A stretch of 64,000 nt of DNA from a virus: IMG/VR virus record IMGVR_UViG_3300043410_001256, positions 30,880-94,879 of that record; one strand, written 5' to 3'. The notes below the pieces were generated by a model. That model did no database searches and had not been told where the DNA came from. It was given only the letters and a program-made list of their open reading frames with translations. Of this stretch, positions 55,325-63,725 are shown piece after piece (position 1 is the stretch's first letter; every line of letters begins with the position of its first letter). A program made the position numbers and the translations under genes.

Positions 55325-56207
55325 TATTGCAGATCTTGATGTGATCTTCTTAACCTATGACGAGCCTAAAAAAGATGAGTTTTGGATTAAAGTTAAAAAC
55401 ATGGTACCGTGGGCCAAACGTGTGGATGGCGTCAAGGGCTCGGATGCGGCGCATAAAGCGGCAGCAGATGCAAGTGATACCGACCGTTTCATCTTGGTGG
55501 ATGGTGACAATATACCGGATCCAGGATTTTTTAATCTACAGCTGGCGCTGGATGATACTAATCGCGACTGTGTTTTTCGTTGGCGGGCTCGTAATCATAT
55601 CAATGGATTGATGTATGGCAATGGCGGTCTTAGTTGCTGGACCAAGAAGTTTGTACAAGAAATGCGTACACACGAAAACACAGATGGACGCAATGAGACC
55701 TTGGTAGAGTTTTGTTTTGCTCCTAACTACTGGAGCATGTATGATTGCTATTCTGTAACATATCCTAATCAAACACCATTCCAGGCCTGGAGAGCAGGAT
55801 TCCGTGAAGGAGTTAAGATGTGTTTGGATCGTGGCGCACGACCAAGTCTGAGCGAATTCAAACAAAGGGTACACAACAGGAATCTAGACAATCTCAGCAT
55901 CTGGCAAAATGTAGGAATGGATGTTGACAATGGAGCATGGGCCATTGCTGGCGCTAAACAAGGCACATGGAAAACCATGCTTGCAGATTGGGATTATACT
56001 CTGGTGCAAGACTTTGCTGAACTAGAACATCTATGGAACACAGAAGTAAAAACACGTGACCCGTTGGAAATGATTGACCATATGGGACAGGATCTGCACT
56101 ATCAACTGGATCTACCAATGGCATGTATGACAGTTGCACAGAGCAAGTTTTTCAAACATCATTATCGCAGTAATTTTGTAAACAAAGGAATAATGGTTCG
56201 TGACTAG
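55293..56207 (+). CDS. Glycosyltransferase-like protein 3
   Basis: A 304-residue protein that begins like a GT-A enzyme. DLDVIFLTYDEPKKDEFW (15-32) is the first strand and nucleotide-binding loop, VPWAKRVDGVKGSDAAHKAA (39-58) is the following helix, and DRFILVDGDNIPDPGFF (64-80) has the DxD-type motif D70-G-D72 with the strand in front of it. The rest (GLMYGNGGLSCWTKKFVQEM, YNQ-type sequences, WRAGFREGVKM) is characteristic of an unnamed phage protein family I have seen near such cassettes. It is different from the paired proteins at 53363 and 54130. It overlaps the radical SAM gene RS1 by 8 bases. Confidence 0.6.
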   Translation: MSQDTQKNILDIADLDVIFLTYDEPKKDEFWIKVKNMVPWAKRVDGVKGSDAAHKAAADASDTDRFILVDGDNIPDPGFFNLQLALDDTNRDCVFRWRARNHINGLMYGNGGLSCWTKKFVQEMRTHENTDGRNETLVEFCFAPNYWSMYDCYSVTYPNQTPFQAWRAGFREGVKMCLDRGARPSLSEFKQRVHNRNLDNLSIWQNVGMDVDNGAWAIAGAKQGTWKTMLADWDYTLVQDFAELEHLWNTEVKTRDPLEMIDHMGQDLHYQLDLPMACMTVAQSKFFKHHYRSNFVNKGIMVRD

Positions 56208-57570
56208 TGATTTCAAAGCCGCCGCAGAGGAAATGCAGGCCCGACTAGGCCCTGCACTCTGCCTGGCTAAATGGCAACAGGTTAGTTTACACCTGGGCAC
56301 TGGCATGACCAATAGTTGTTATCATCCACCACTGCACAAGATTCCCGTGGAGTTACTTGCAGACAATCCCAGTGCGCTACACAACACACCTCACAAGAAA
56401 CAACAGCGTGTGTTCATGTTAAAGAATGAACGTCCTAAAGAATGCTCCTACTGCTGGAGTGCAGAAAACAACCAACAACTCAGTGATAGACACTATCGCT
56501 CAGGCGAGCCATGGGCCGCTGAATATTATGACAAGATTGTAAATAGTACTGGAGAAGAAGATGTTGTCCCCTCTTATGTTGAAGTTAATTTTAGCAATGT
56601 TTGCAATCTTAAATGTAGTTATTGTAGTCCTCAGTTTTCCAGCCAGTGGGCGGCAGAGGTTAACGTACACGGTGCTTACCCTACTAGCAATCGCCATAAT
56701 GACCCTGAGTACTTTACAGGCACTAGACGCAATATTCGACACAGAGAAGACAACCCCTATGTTGACGCCTTCTGGGCCTGGTGGCCCGAACTCTACCCGC
56801 GTCTACAACATCTAAGACTCACTGGTGGTGAACCATTACTAGACTACAACACCTACAGAGTGTTTGAGTACGTGCTTGCACTACCCAAGCCAGATCTACA
56901 TCTAGACGTAACCAGCAACTTCAGCGTAGACTACAAGACCTTTGACAAATACATTGACTATGTTCAACGATTGTGCAAAACACAGATTGAACATTTCATG
57001 CAGTATGTTAGCCTTGACACAGGCGTGCCACATCAAGCTGAATATATTCGTTCTGGTCTTAACTGGCACACACTCACCAGAAACGTAGATCGTTATCTAA
57101 CTGACGTGCCAGAAAAAAACAGCCTTACCTTTATTGTAACAATAAACAACCTGAGCATTGTAGGGCTACAAGATCTATTGGACTACATACTGGAACTACG
57201 TTCCAAACACAGTCATACCTATCAGCGTGTGTGGTTTGATACACCATTGTTGCGTCAACCCGCCTGGCAGAGCATACAAACACTTACGCCTGCTTACCAA
57301 TTAAAAATGGAACAGGTAATTGACTTCATGCGCGAAAACGAATCCAATGACAGCTTTGTTGGCTTTAGAGATTATGAAATACAGCGCATGGAACGTAATC
57401 TTGTCTGGATGAAAGAACCACAAACACCTGAACGTCTAGCACGTGACCGTGCAGACTTTTATAGATTTTTCAATGAACATGATCGCAGACGTGAAACAGA
57501 TTTCTTAACAACGTTTCCTGAAATGCGTGAGTTCTGGAGCATGTGCAAATACTATGCCGAAACAGAATAA
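56200..57570 (+). CDS. Radical SAM protein with N-terminal twitch-type domain, RS1
   Basis: First of five consecutive radical SAM genes. It is read from GTG at 56200, because AGGA lies 10 bases upstream. The internal ATG at 56233 follows GGAA without room for a binding site. Cysteines C21, C40, C82 and C85 (CLAKWQQ, NSCYHPP, ECSYCW) form an N-terminal SPASM/twitch-like cluster site, in which the usual CC pair has become CY. The core has FSNVCNLKCSYC, CxxxCxxC at C135, C139 and C142, then LRLTGGEPLLD, the GGE motif. The C-terminus ends in the motif FLTTFPEMREFW that recurs in this series. The reaction is unknown. Family expectation is a peptide or protein modification. It overlaps RS2 by 17 bases. 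Confidence 0.8.
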   Translation: MTSDFKAAAEEMQARLGPALCLAKWQQVSLHLGTGMTNSCYHPPLHKIPVELLADNPSALHNTPHKKQQRVFMLKNERPKECSYCWSAENNQQLSDRHYRSGEPWAAEYYDKIVNSTGEEDVVPSYVEVNFSNVCNLKCSYCSPQFSSQWAAEVNVHGAYPTSNRHNDPEYFTGTRRNIRHREDNPYVDAFWAWWPELYPRLQHLRLTGGEPLLDYNTYRVFEYVLALPKPDLHLDVTSNFSVDYKTFDKYIDYVQRLCKTQIEHFMQYVSLDTGVPHQAEYIRSGLNWHTLTRNVDRYLTDVPEKNSLTFIVTINNLSIVGLQDLLDYILELRSKHSHTYQRVWFDTPLLRQPAWQSIQTLTPAYQLKMEQVIDFMRENESNDSFVGFRDYEIQRMERNLVWMKEPQTPERLARDRADFYRFFNEHDRRRETDFLTTFPEMREFWSMCKYYAETE

Positions 57571-58891
57571 CGAAACAGACTTAGAATACAAACGCAGAGT
57601 GATTGACATCAAGAGTGAATCATTCTGTGGTGCCAAGTGGTACAATGCTACCATCTGGCTAGGCAGTGGACAGACAACCAGTTGTCACCATCCATTGCCA
57701 CATGCAATTGATCCGGAAGAGATCAAAACAAATCCCAGTGCTATTCACAACACGCCCAGAAAGAAATTTGAGCGTGAGCAAATGCAACGGGGCGAACGAC
57801 CAGCAGGCTGTGACTACTGCTGGAAGATTGAAGACATGGACAAGGATGCAATATCCGACCGTGTGTACAAAACAGTAATACACTCAGATGAGGATTTAGA
57901 AAATGCTTACACAAAACCAGCCACAGACAATGTCAACCTTCGCACGTTGGAAATTGCTTTTGACAGAACTTGTCAGTTTGCTTGCAGTTATTGTAACCCT
58001 GCTTTTAGTAGTACTTGGGTTAATGACATACGTAAAAACGGACCCTACACTAACTTGGTATCAGACGGGCGCAATCATTACACTCACCCTCATGATCATA
58101 GTCAACTTTATAAATTCGGTGAGACTAATCCGTATGTGGAGGCTTTTTTCCAGTGGTGGGAATCAGACCTCCACAAGAGTCTTAAAGAACTCCGAATCAC
58201 TGGAGGAGAACCACTCATGTCAGGACACACCTGGCAACTCATTGACTGGTTCAAACAAAACCAAGGACAAAGCCAAACACGGCTAGCCATTAACACAAAC
58301 CTTGGCAAGGAAGTGGACGTTGACCGTTTGTTAGCGTCAACACAGGGCATTGAGCTAGATATCTATACTAGTTGCGAATCAATTGGCCTACACGCAGAGT
58401 ACATACGTGATGGCCTAGATTGGAAAGCATGGCTAGACAATGTAGAAAAGATTGCACAAAGCGGCATACGTGGTCTCCATGTTATGTGTACCATCAACGC
58501 ATTGTGCTTGCCTGGATTACCTGTGTTCTTGTCTTACATGATGGCATTGAAGAAAACATATGGTAGAGACTTTCCTAGCATGAGTTTCAATATCTTGCGC
58601 TTTCCGAGTTTCCAGAGTGTGTATGTATTACCACTAGAAGACCGCAAGTGGTATGCAAAAAGCATTGCAGGATTCATAGTTGATTACAAAGGCGATAGCC
58701 TGCTACACGAGCATGAAATCAATCAGCTGACTCGCTTGCATGACTATTTGCAAGAGCCAGTTGTGGGGCCTGACTTGGCAAGAATGCGTAACGATTTCAA
58801 ACAGTTTTACACACAATACGATCAACGCAGAGGAAAGAACTTTATAGATACTTTCCCTGAGTTTAAGGAATTCTATGAGCAAATACCCTAA
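57554..58891 (+). CDS. Radical SAM protein with N-terminal twitch-type domain, RS2
   Basis: A 445-residue protein counted from ATG at 57554. The frame opens at 57527, but the longer form would lie deep inside RS1. The N-terminal cysteines are C25 (FCGAKWYN), C44 (TSCHHPLPH), C86 and C89 (GCDYCW), equivalent to RS1. The core motif FDRTCQFACSYCNP gives C140, C144 and C147, and ELRITGGEPLMSG is the GGE motif. The strand SQTRLAINTNLG follows. FIDTFPEFKEFYEQ ends the protein, the same C-terminal motif as RS1. RS1 and RS2 are the closest pair of the series by N-terminal sequence (SxIHNTPxKK in both). The last 17 bases overlap RS3. Confidence 0.8.
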   Translation: MPKQNNETDLEYKRRVIDIKSESFCGAKWYNATIWLGSGQTTSCHHPLPHAIDPEEIKTNPSAIHNTPRKKFEREQMQRGERPAGCDYCWKIEDMDKDAISDRVYKTVIHSDEDLENAYTKPATDNVNLRTLEIAFDRTCQFACSYCNPAFSSTWVNDIRKNGPYTNLVSDGRNHYTHPHDHSQLYKFGETNPYVEAFFQWWESDLHKSLKELRITGGEPLMSGHTWQLIDWFKQNQGQSQTRLAINTNLGKEVDVDRLLASTQGIELDIYTSCESIGLHAEYIRDGLDWKAWLDNVEKIAQSGIRGLHVMCTINALCLPGLPVFLSYMMALKKTYGRDFPSMSFNILRFPSFQSVYVLPLEDRKWYAKSIAGFIVDYKGDSLLHEHEINQLTRLHDYLQEPVVGPDLARMRNDFKQFYTQYDQRRGKNFIDTFPEFKEFYEQIP

Positions 58892-60182
58892 GGACTACAC
58901 ATACAACACACGAATTCCTATTCGTGGAGACTTTCACAACATGCCGGAACGGCATCAAGACCTGCTGACTACAGACAAACACTTTTGCATGATACCATGG
59001 TTGCACATGCACGCCTTTCCTGATGGTCGTGCGTATCCTTGCTGTATGGGCGAGTACAATATGCCTATTGGCAACCTAAAAGAACACACAATGAAGGAAG
59101 TCTGGAATAGCGAAGGCATGCGAAAGATGCGTGTAAACATGCTTAATGGCAAACCCAGCAGAGAGTGTGGTCGTTGCTATGAGCAGGAAAAAGCAGGCTT
59201 TGTTAGTATGCGTCACAGTAGCAGTCAAAACTTTGGACACAACATTGGCCTTGTAGATACTACAAATGAAGATGGTAGTTTGGATTGGTTTGAACTGCGC
59301 TACTATGATATACGTTTTTCTAATGTGTGCAATTTCCGTTGCCGCAGTTGTGGTAGCATTTTCAGCAGTAACTGGTACAACGATGAAGTAAAGTTGTTTG
59401 GACCAAAGCGCCAGCCAAGAATCATGTATGCTGGTCGCCATGAAGAAGACATGTGGGAACAGATGCAAGAGCATATTCCGCATCTAGAACAAATCTACTT
59501 TGCTGGTGGCGAACCCTTGATCATGGAAGAACACTATCGCTTGCTCAATGAGCTGGTCAAACGTGAAATGTTTCATGTGCGATTGATCTACAATTCAAAT
59601 TTTAGCAAACTGGCCTATAAAGACCAAGACGTACTTGAACTGTGGAAGAAGTTTAGATCAGTCAGCGTTGGTGCAAGTCTTGATGCCAGCGGCAGTCGTG
59701 CAGAGTACATTCGCAAAGGTACAGACTGGGAAGAAATTGTAGAAAACAGAAAACGCATGTTGGCCGTGTGTCCAAACGTGGACTTTTACATCAGTGCCAC
59801 AGTTAGTATTTTTAATGCATTTCACGTTGTAGACTTTCATCGCGAATGGATTGATTTAGGATTGATCAAACCACAGGATATCAACATCAACATTCTACAA
59901 AGCCCAGAGTGGTATCGTGTGGATGTGTTGCCCAAAGAAATCAAAGACCAGATACGACAAAAAGTCAAAGAGCATGTGGAGTGGCTAACACCACAGGACA
60001 AACTCACACGTGCTACCAGCGGATTCAATGGACTGATAAGTTTTATGGATGCCGAGGACCAGACTGAAAAATACATCAAAGAATTTTTCAAACGCACACA
60101 CGAGTTAGATAACCTGCGTGGAGAAAACTTTTACGATACATTCCCTGAGCTTGCAGGTTTGAGAAAATATGACATTACCTAA
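58875..60182 (+). CDS. Radical SAM protein with N-terminal twitch-type domain, RS3
   Basis: A 435-residue protein with the clearest permuted layout. Residues 38-101 are a full SPASM/twitch-like motif of the kind usually found after the core: CMIPWLHMHAFPDG (C38), RAYPCCMGEYNMPIGNL (C56, C57), EVWNSEGMRKMR, then ECGRCYEQEKAGF (C98, C101). The core follows: FSNVCNFRCRSCGSIFSSNW, with C152, C156 and C159, then YFAGGEPLIMEEHYRLL. SVGASLDASGSRAEYIRKG is the sixth-strand region, and FYDTFPELAGLRKY is the series C-terminal motif. It overlaps RS4 by 14 bases. The substrate is unknown. Confidence 0.82.
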   Translation: MSKYPKDYTYNTRIPIRGDFHNMPERHQDLLTTDKHFCMIPWLHMHAFPDGRAYPCCMGEYNMPIGNLKEHTMKEVWNSEGMRKMRVNMLNGKPSRECGRCYEQEKAGFVSMRHSSSQNFGHNIGLVDTTNEDGSLDWFELRYYDIRFSNVCNFRCRSCGSIFSSNWYNDEVKLFGPKRQPRIMYAGRHEEDMWEQMQEHIPHLEQIYFAGGEPLIMEEHYRLLNELVKREMFHVRLIYNSNFSKLAYKDQDVLELWKKFRSVSVGASLDASGSRAEYIRKGTDWEEIVENRKRMLAVCPNVDFYISATVSIFNAFHVVDFHREWIDLGLIKPQDININILQSPEWYRVDVLPKEIKDQIRQKVKEHVEWLTPQDKLTRATSGFNGLISFMDAEDQTEKYIKEFFKRTHELDNLRGENFYDTFPELAGLRKYDIT

Positions 60183-61386
60183 AACCATATGCATGTTGCC
60201 TTGGATCAGCATTGAAGCCAGTCCAATTGGAACAATACGTCCGTGCTGTCTTGCACAGGATGAAATCGTTGATGATGATGGTACTAGGTACGACCTGCTG
60301 ACCTCCACACTGGAAGATGCTTACAACAGTCAGTACATGCAAAACCTACGCAAACAGTTTCTCGCAGGAGAACAACCTGCTACTTGCAGTAGATGCTGGA
60401 CCGAGGAACGTGCAGGCAAAGACAGCAAACGCATTCACAGTCAGCGTAGACTGCACCACTTAGAAAGCAAGATTGATTGGTACAATGAAAAACCCAATCA
60501 ACTATGGTTCTTGGATCTCAAGCTGGGCAACATCTGTAATCTAAAATGTCGTATATGCGGCAGTTGGAGCAGTAGTAAATGGGCTGAAGAAGATATGAAA
60601 ACTTCAGCTCACGGAGACAAGAAACAGCACAGCGCATATCGTTGGCTCAAACAAGGTGCATGGCCACGCACCACACTGACATTTTGGGATAACTTAAAAA
60701 GTCTATTGCCCAACATCAAGTATATAGAATTCACAGGCGGTGAGCCCTGGCTCATACAAGAGCATTGGGAGTTGCTGAAGTTTGCAGTTGAAGAAGGTCA
60801 CAGCAATCACATAGACATACACTACAACACCAATGCTACGGTAGAGCTAGGTGAGCACACACTGGTATGGAATCATTTTGGTCGTGTGGATATTGCTTTC
60901 AGTATAGACAACGTGCATGATCGTTTTGAAGTTGAAAGATACGGTGCCAAGTGGAGTCTAGCAAACAAGATCATTGACGATGTGCATTCTGCTAAACAGT
61001 CTCATGCACCCAACATTACCACGCAACTGTGTTTTACTATCAACATTCAAAATGTTTACTATATAGATGAGCTACTGACCTGGGCAGATACCAAACCCTT
61101 TGGCAGTATCTATTTTAACATGTTGCACAGTCCAGACCATATGAACATTCAGTACATGACACCCAATGCAAAAGCACTGGTGCTGGATAAACTAAAGTCT
61201 GTTGACTGGAGAACTAACTTTTATAAAAATGAAATACAAAACGTGATTAATTTTATAGAACAAGGTCCTGGCAGTGATGGACAAGAGTTTGTGTCACGTA
61301 TGAAAAAAATGGATGCATACAGAAAACAGAACTTTGTAGATACACATCCAGAAATAGCCAAGGCAATGGGTTATGGACAAGCCTAA
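60169..61386 (+). CDS. Radical SAM protein with N-terminal twitch-type domain, RS4
   Basis: A 405-residue protein from ATG at 60169. The N-terminal cluster site is ICMLPWISIEASPIG (C8), IRPCCLAQDE (C26, C27), LRKQFLAGEQPATCSRCWTEE (C73, C76). The core motif LGNICNLKCRICGSWSSSKW gives C123, C127 and C130, then YIEFTGGEPWLIQEHW. The strand HYNTNAT is conserved, as is DIAFSIDNVHDRFEVERYG. The C-terminal motif is FVDTHPEIAKAMGY. The start lies within the last 14 bases of RS3, and the stop overlaps RS5 by 14 bases. Compared with RS3 it lacks the 30-residue N-terminal lead. Confidence 0.82.
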   Translation: MTLPKTICMLPWISIEASPIGTIRPCCLAQDEIVDDDGTRYDLLTSTLEDAYNSQYMQNLRKQFLAGEQPATCSRCWTEERAGKDSKRIHSQRRLHHLESKIDWYNEKPNQLWFLDLKLGNICNLKCRICGSWSSSKWAEEDMKTSAHGDKKQHSAYRWLKQGAWPRTTLTFWDNLKSLLPNIKYIEFTGGEPWLIQEHWELLKFAVEEGHSNHIDIHYNTNATVELGEHTLVWNHFGRVDIAFSIDNVHDRFEVERYGAKWSLANKIIDDVHSAKQSHAPNITTQLCFTINIQNVYYIDELLTWADTKPFGSIYFNMLHSPDHMNIQYMTPNAKALVLDKLKSVDWRTNFYKNEIQNVINFIEQGPGSDGQEFVSRMKKMDAYRKQNFVDTHPEIAKAMGYGQA

Positions 61387-62668
61387 GAATCTTTGCATGG
61401 CACCATGGGTACACACATACCTAAGTCCTCAGACTGAACGTAGAATGTGTTGTGCAAGTCGCGAACCTGCACAGAACTTTCAACAGTATATTGACACCAG
61501 TGCCGGCACTGGCCGATACATACCTATCACACTGGACGAACACTGGAACGGTGAGCACATGCAATCCGTTAGACGTAGAATGATGGCCGGCGAAACACTA
61601 CCAGAGTGCGAAGTATGCAATGACAAACTGTTGAATACATCTGTGTATAGAGATTACTTTAATCAATTGTTTAGTCACAAATGGGATGAAGTAATTGAAT
61701 CCACCGCCGCAGACGGCACAACAACCATGTTGCCTGTAAGCTGGGACTATCGTTTTAGTAACCTTTGCAATTTCAAATGTCGCATGTGTGGCGACATGTT
61801 GAGCAGTGCCTGGGAAAGTGAACAGCGCCAGCACAACATGATTGATCATACTAATCCTAAAAATGCATGGATGCAACCAGCAGTGAGAAAAGAAATATCA
61901 CAGTTTCAAGATACCATTGTTGAACAAGAATTTGCACGTGCAGTTGAAGAACATCGTGTAGAAGAAGTCTATTGGGTTGGTGGCGAACCATTGATGTACG
62001 AACAACATTGGAAATACATGCGCCGTATCATTGAACTAGGAGATGGACACAAAGTTTATGCTAGATATAATACTAATCTTAGCCGTGTTTCTTATCACGG
62101 TTGGAATCTCTATAAAGATATTTTGTCTGGGTTACGAGATTGGCAGATATGTGCGAGTATCGACGGAACCGGCGCCATTGGCGAATACATCCGCACAGGA
62201 TTAAACTACGAACAATGGTTAGACAACTTCAAACAAGGACTGGAAATAAAACAGCACCGCAGACAAATGAGATTGGATTTTACTCTTACTTTGCCTGGCA
62301 TGTTTGAAGTAGAAAATATACAACGTCTAGCACGAGAACTAGACGTAGATGTTTTAGCAAAGGTTGTGTTTAGTTTTAGCCCGGACATTGTTATGTCACC
62401 GCTGGCACTACCCAGACATCTATTGGATGAATGGGTAGATGAAATCTTGCACGTCATTGATAAAGGCGCACTACGTGACACGATGGTCCAGTTAAAAACT
62501 AGACCAACCTTTGCTGAACAATGGCCTGACTCATACAACGAAGCCATTGTAAAAGGAAAACAACGTATGTTACAATTAGAAAGCATACGCACACAGCCAA
62601 TCACAATGGACAAGATATTAGAGCAAAGACCAGAAGTACACAAATGGTGGAGAAGCATTGATGCATGA
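61373..62668 (+). CDS. Radical SAM protein with N-terminal twitch-type domain, RS5
   Basis: The last of the five, 431 residues. N-terminal cysteines: LCMAPWVHTYLSPQ (C8), RRMCCASREP (C26, C27), EHWNGEHMQSVRRRM, LPECEVCNDK (C79, C82). Core: FSNLCNFKCRMCGDMLSSAW with C132, C136 and C139, then VYWVGGEPLMYEQHW. ASIDGTGAIGEYIRTG is the sixth-strand region. The end is drifted relative to the others (ILEQRPEVHKWW). A GGAG site near its 3' end (about 62650) serves the next gene, which it overlaps by 8 bases. Confidence 0.82.
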   Translation: MDKPKNLCMAPWVHTYLSPQTERRMCCASREPAQNFQQYIDTSAGTGRYIPITLDEHWNGEHMQSVRRRMMAGETLPECEVCNDKLLNTSVYRDYFNQLFSHKWDEVIESTAADGTTTMLPVSWDYRFSNLCNFKCRMCGDMLSSAWESEQRQHNMIDHTNPKNAWMQPAVRKEISQFQDTIVEQEFARAVEEHRVEEVYWVGGEPLMYEQHWKYMRRIIELGDGHKVYARYNTNLSRVSYHGWNLYKDILSGLRDWQICASIDGTGAIGEYIRTGLNYEQWLDNFKQGLEIKQHRRQMRLDFTLTLPGMFEVENIQRLARELDVDVLAKVVFSFSPDIVMSPLALPRHLLDEWVDEILHVIDKGALRDTMVQLKTRPTFAEQWPDSYNEAIVKGKQRMLQLESIRTQPITMDKILEQRPEVHKWWRSIDA

Positions 62669-63725
62669 TGTTAGAATAGTTTTAAGTAGCGACACCGGCA
62701 CCATTGACTACACCATAAAAGCGCATGACAATCAGCTTGCACGTGACTGGCTGGTTGCATTAGAAAACATACTCAAAGCTGGGCTCACGCTTAACAAGAA
62801 CTTTTGTTTCTTGGGTTTTCCCAACACACCAAGAGACCTAGACTTTTTGTGTAATAAACTAAACCATGCCATTAGAGAAATAAACCTACACGACTGGCAA
62901 CAATACGGACTAGAACCTTATGTGATTGAAGAACACTTTGTTCCAGACGCAGTAAGATTTGGACCTGAGTACCCAAAGCCTCCGGGCATGAGTGACAGCA
63001 GTTTGTTTTTAAGCGTCAAGCACGATATACTGAATCGCATACACAATCACTTTGAAAGGCTGCAGGGCACAGTTGAAAATGAAAGTGCATATCACAAACA
63101 CGCTCCTTTCAATGTACGCAGAGCCATTGGACATCTTAACACAGTATGTCATGAGATTGAAAGTTTAATACTAAGCTATAGAAAACACGTGCTATTGCCT
63201 GAATGGACACGCCCAAGTCAGATTACAACATTTCACAGCGCACCTCGTTATGAACTAACATCACAGCACAAGCAGTTGTTCAAACAGAATGCGTACAATA
63301 AAAGATTCGGCGAAGTCTACATGCACTGGGCACAAATAGGCAAAACTCTGTTTGAAGTGTTTCGCGACGAACACGCACCCAAGCTGGATACTGCCACCTG
63401 CGAAGCTATTACACATCTCAAATACTACAGTGGCGAGTTTGATATTGAATGGGGACGAGATCTACTTGAAGGACAGTTTCCCTGGCATGACAAACAGATG
63501 CAGGATTTCCGTCAATGGTTGGCTGATAACCAGTTTGATATCAATGACGAAAATCTATGTTTAGGTTACGCACCAATTGGACAAGTGGAAATATTAAAAT
63601 CCTTTGGCACAGAAAATCCTGCAGAAGTCTGGCGAATACTGGAACAGCACCTAAACATTCAATCAATTGAATGCGGTAGCACAAAGATCGACTACAACTA
63701 TACCTGGAGAGATCAAGATGTATGA
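62661..63725 (+). CDS. Unknown protein following the radical SAM series
   Basis: A 354-residue protein starting at ATG 62661 with GGAG 8 bases upstream. The frame could also open at a TTG (62658) directly in front, which is less likely. It has no cysteine motif, no P-loop and no signal peptide. Visible segments are VRIVLSSDTGTIDYTIKAHD, LGFPNTPRDLDFLCNKLNHA and EEHFVPDAVRFGPEYPKPPG, then a His-rich stretch (NRIHNHFERLQGTVE, ESAYHKHAPFNVRRAIGHLN) that could bind metal. YSGEFDIEWGRDLL and LCLGYAPIGQVE follow. The mixed alpha/beta character suggests an enzyme or a binding partner. It is coupled to RS5 by an 8-base overlap and to the next gene by another 8-base overlap. Function unknown. Confidence 0.6.
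   Translation: MHDVRIVLSSDTGTIDYTIKAHDNQLARDWLVALENILKAGLTLNKNFCFLGFPNTPRDLDFLCNKLNHAIREINLHDWQQYGLEPYVIEEHFVPDAVRFGPEYPKPPGMSDSSLFLSVKHDILNRIHNHFERLQGTVENESAYHKHAPFNVRRAIGHLNTVCHEIESLILSYRKHVLLPEWTRPSQITTFHSAPRYELTSQHKQLFKQNAYNKRFGEVYMHWAQIGKTLFEVFRDEHAPKLDTATCEAITHLKYYSGEFDIEWGRDLLEGQFPWHDKQMQDFRQWLADNQFDINDENLCLGYAPIGQVEILKSFGTENPAEVWRILEQHLNIQSIECGSTKIDYNYTWRDQDV

Noticed and set aside
57527-57553. Longer N-terminus for RS2
   Set aside because: The extra nine codons lie inside RS1. The ATG at 57554 gives an overlap like those of the other genes in the series.
62206-62658. Minus-strand frame of 150 codons opposite RS5
   Set aside because: Lies wholly antisense to a well-supported radical SAM gene and shows no motif.
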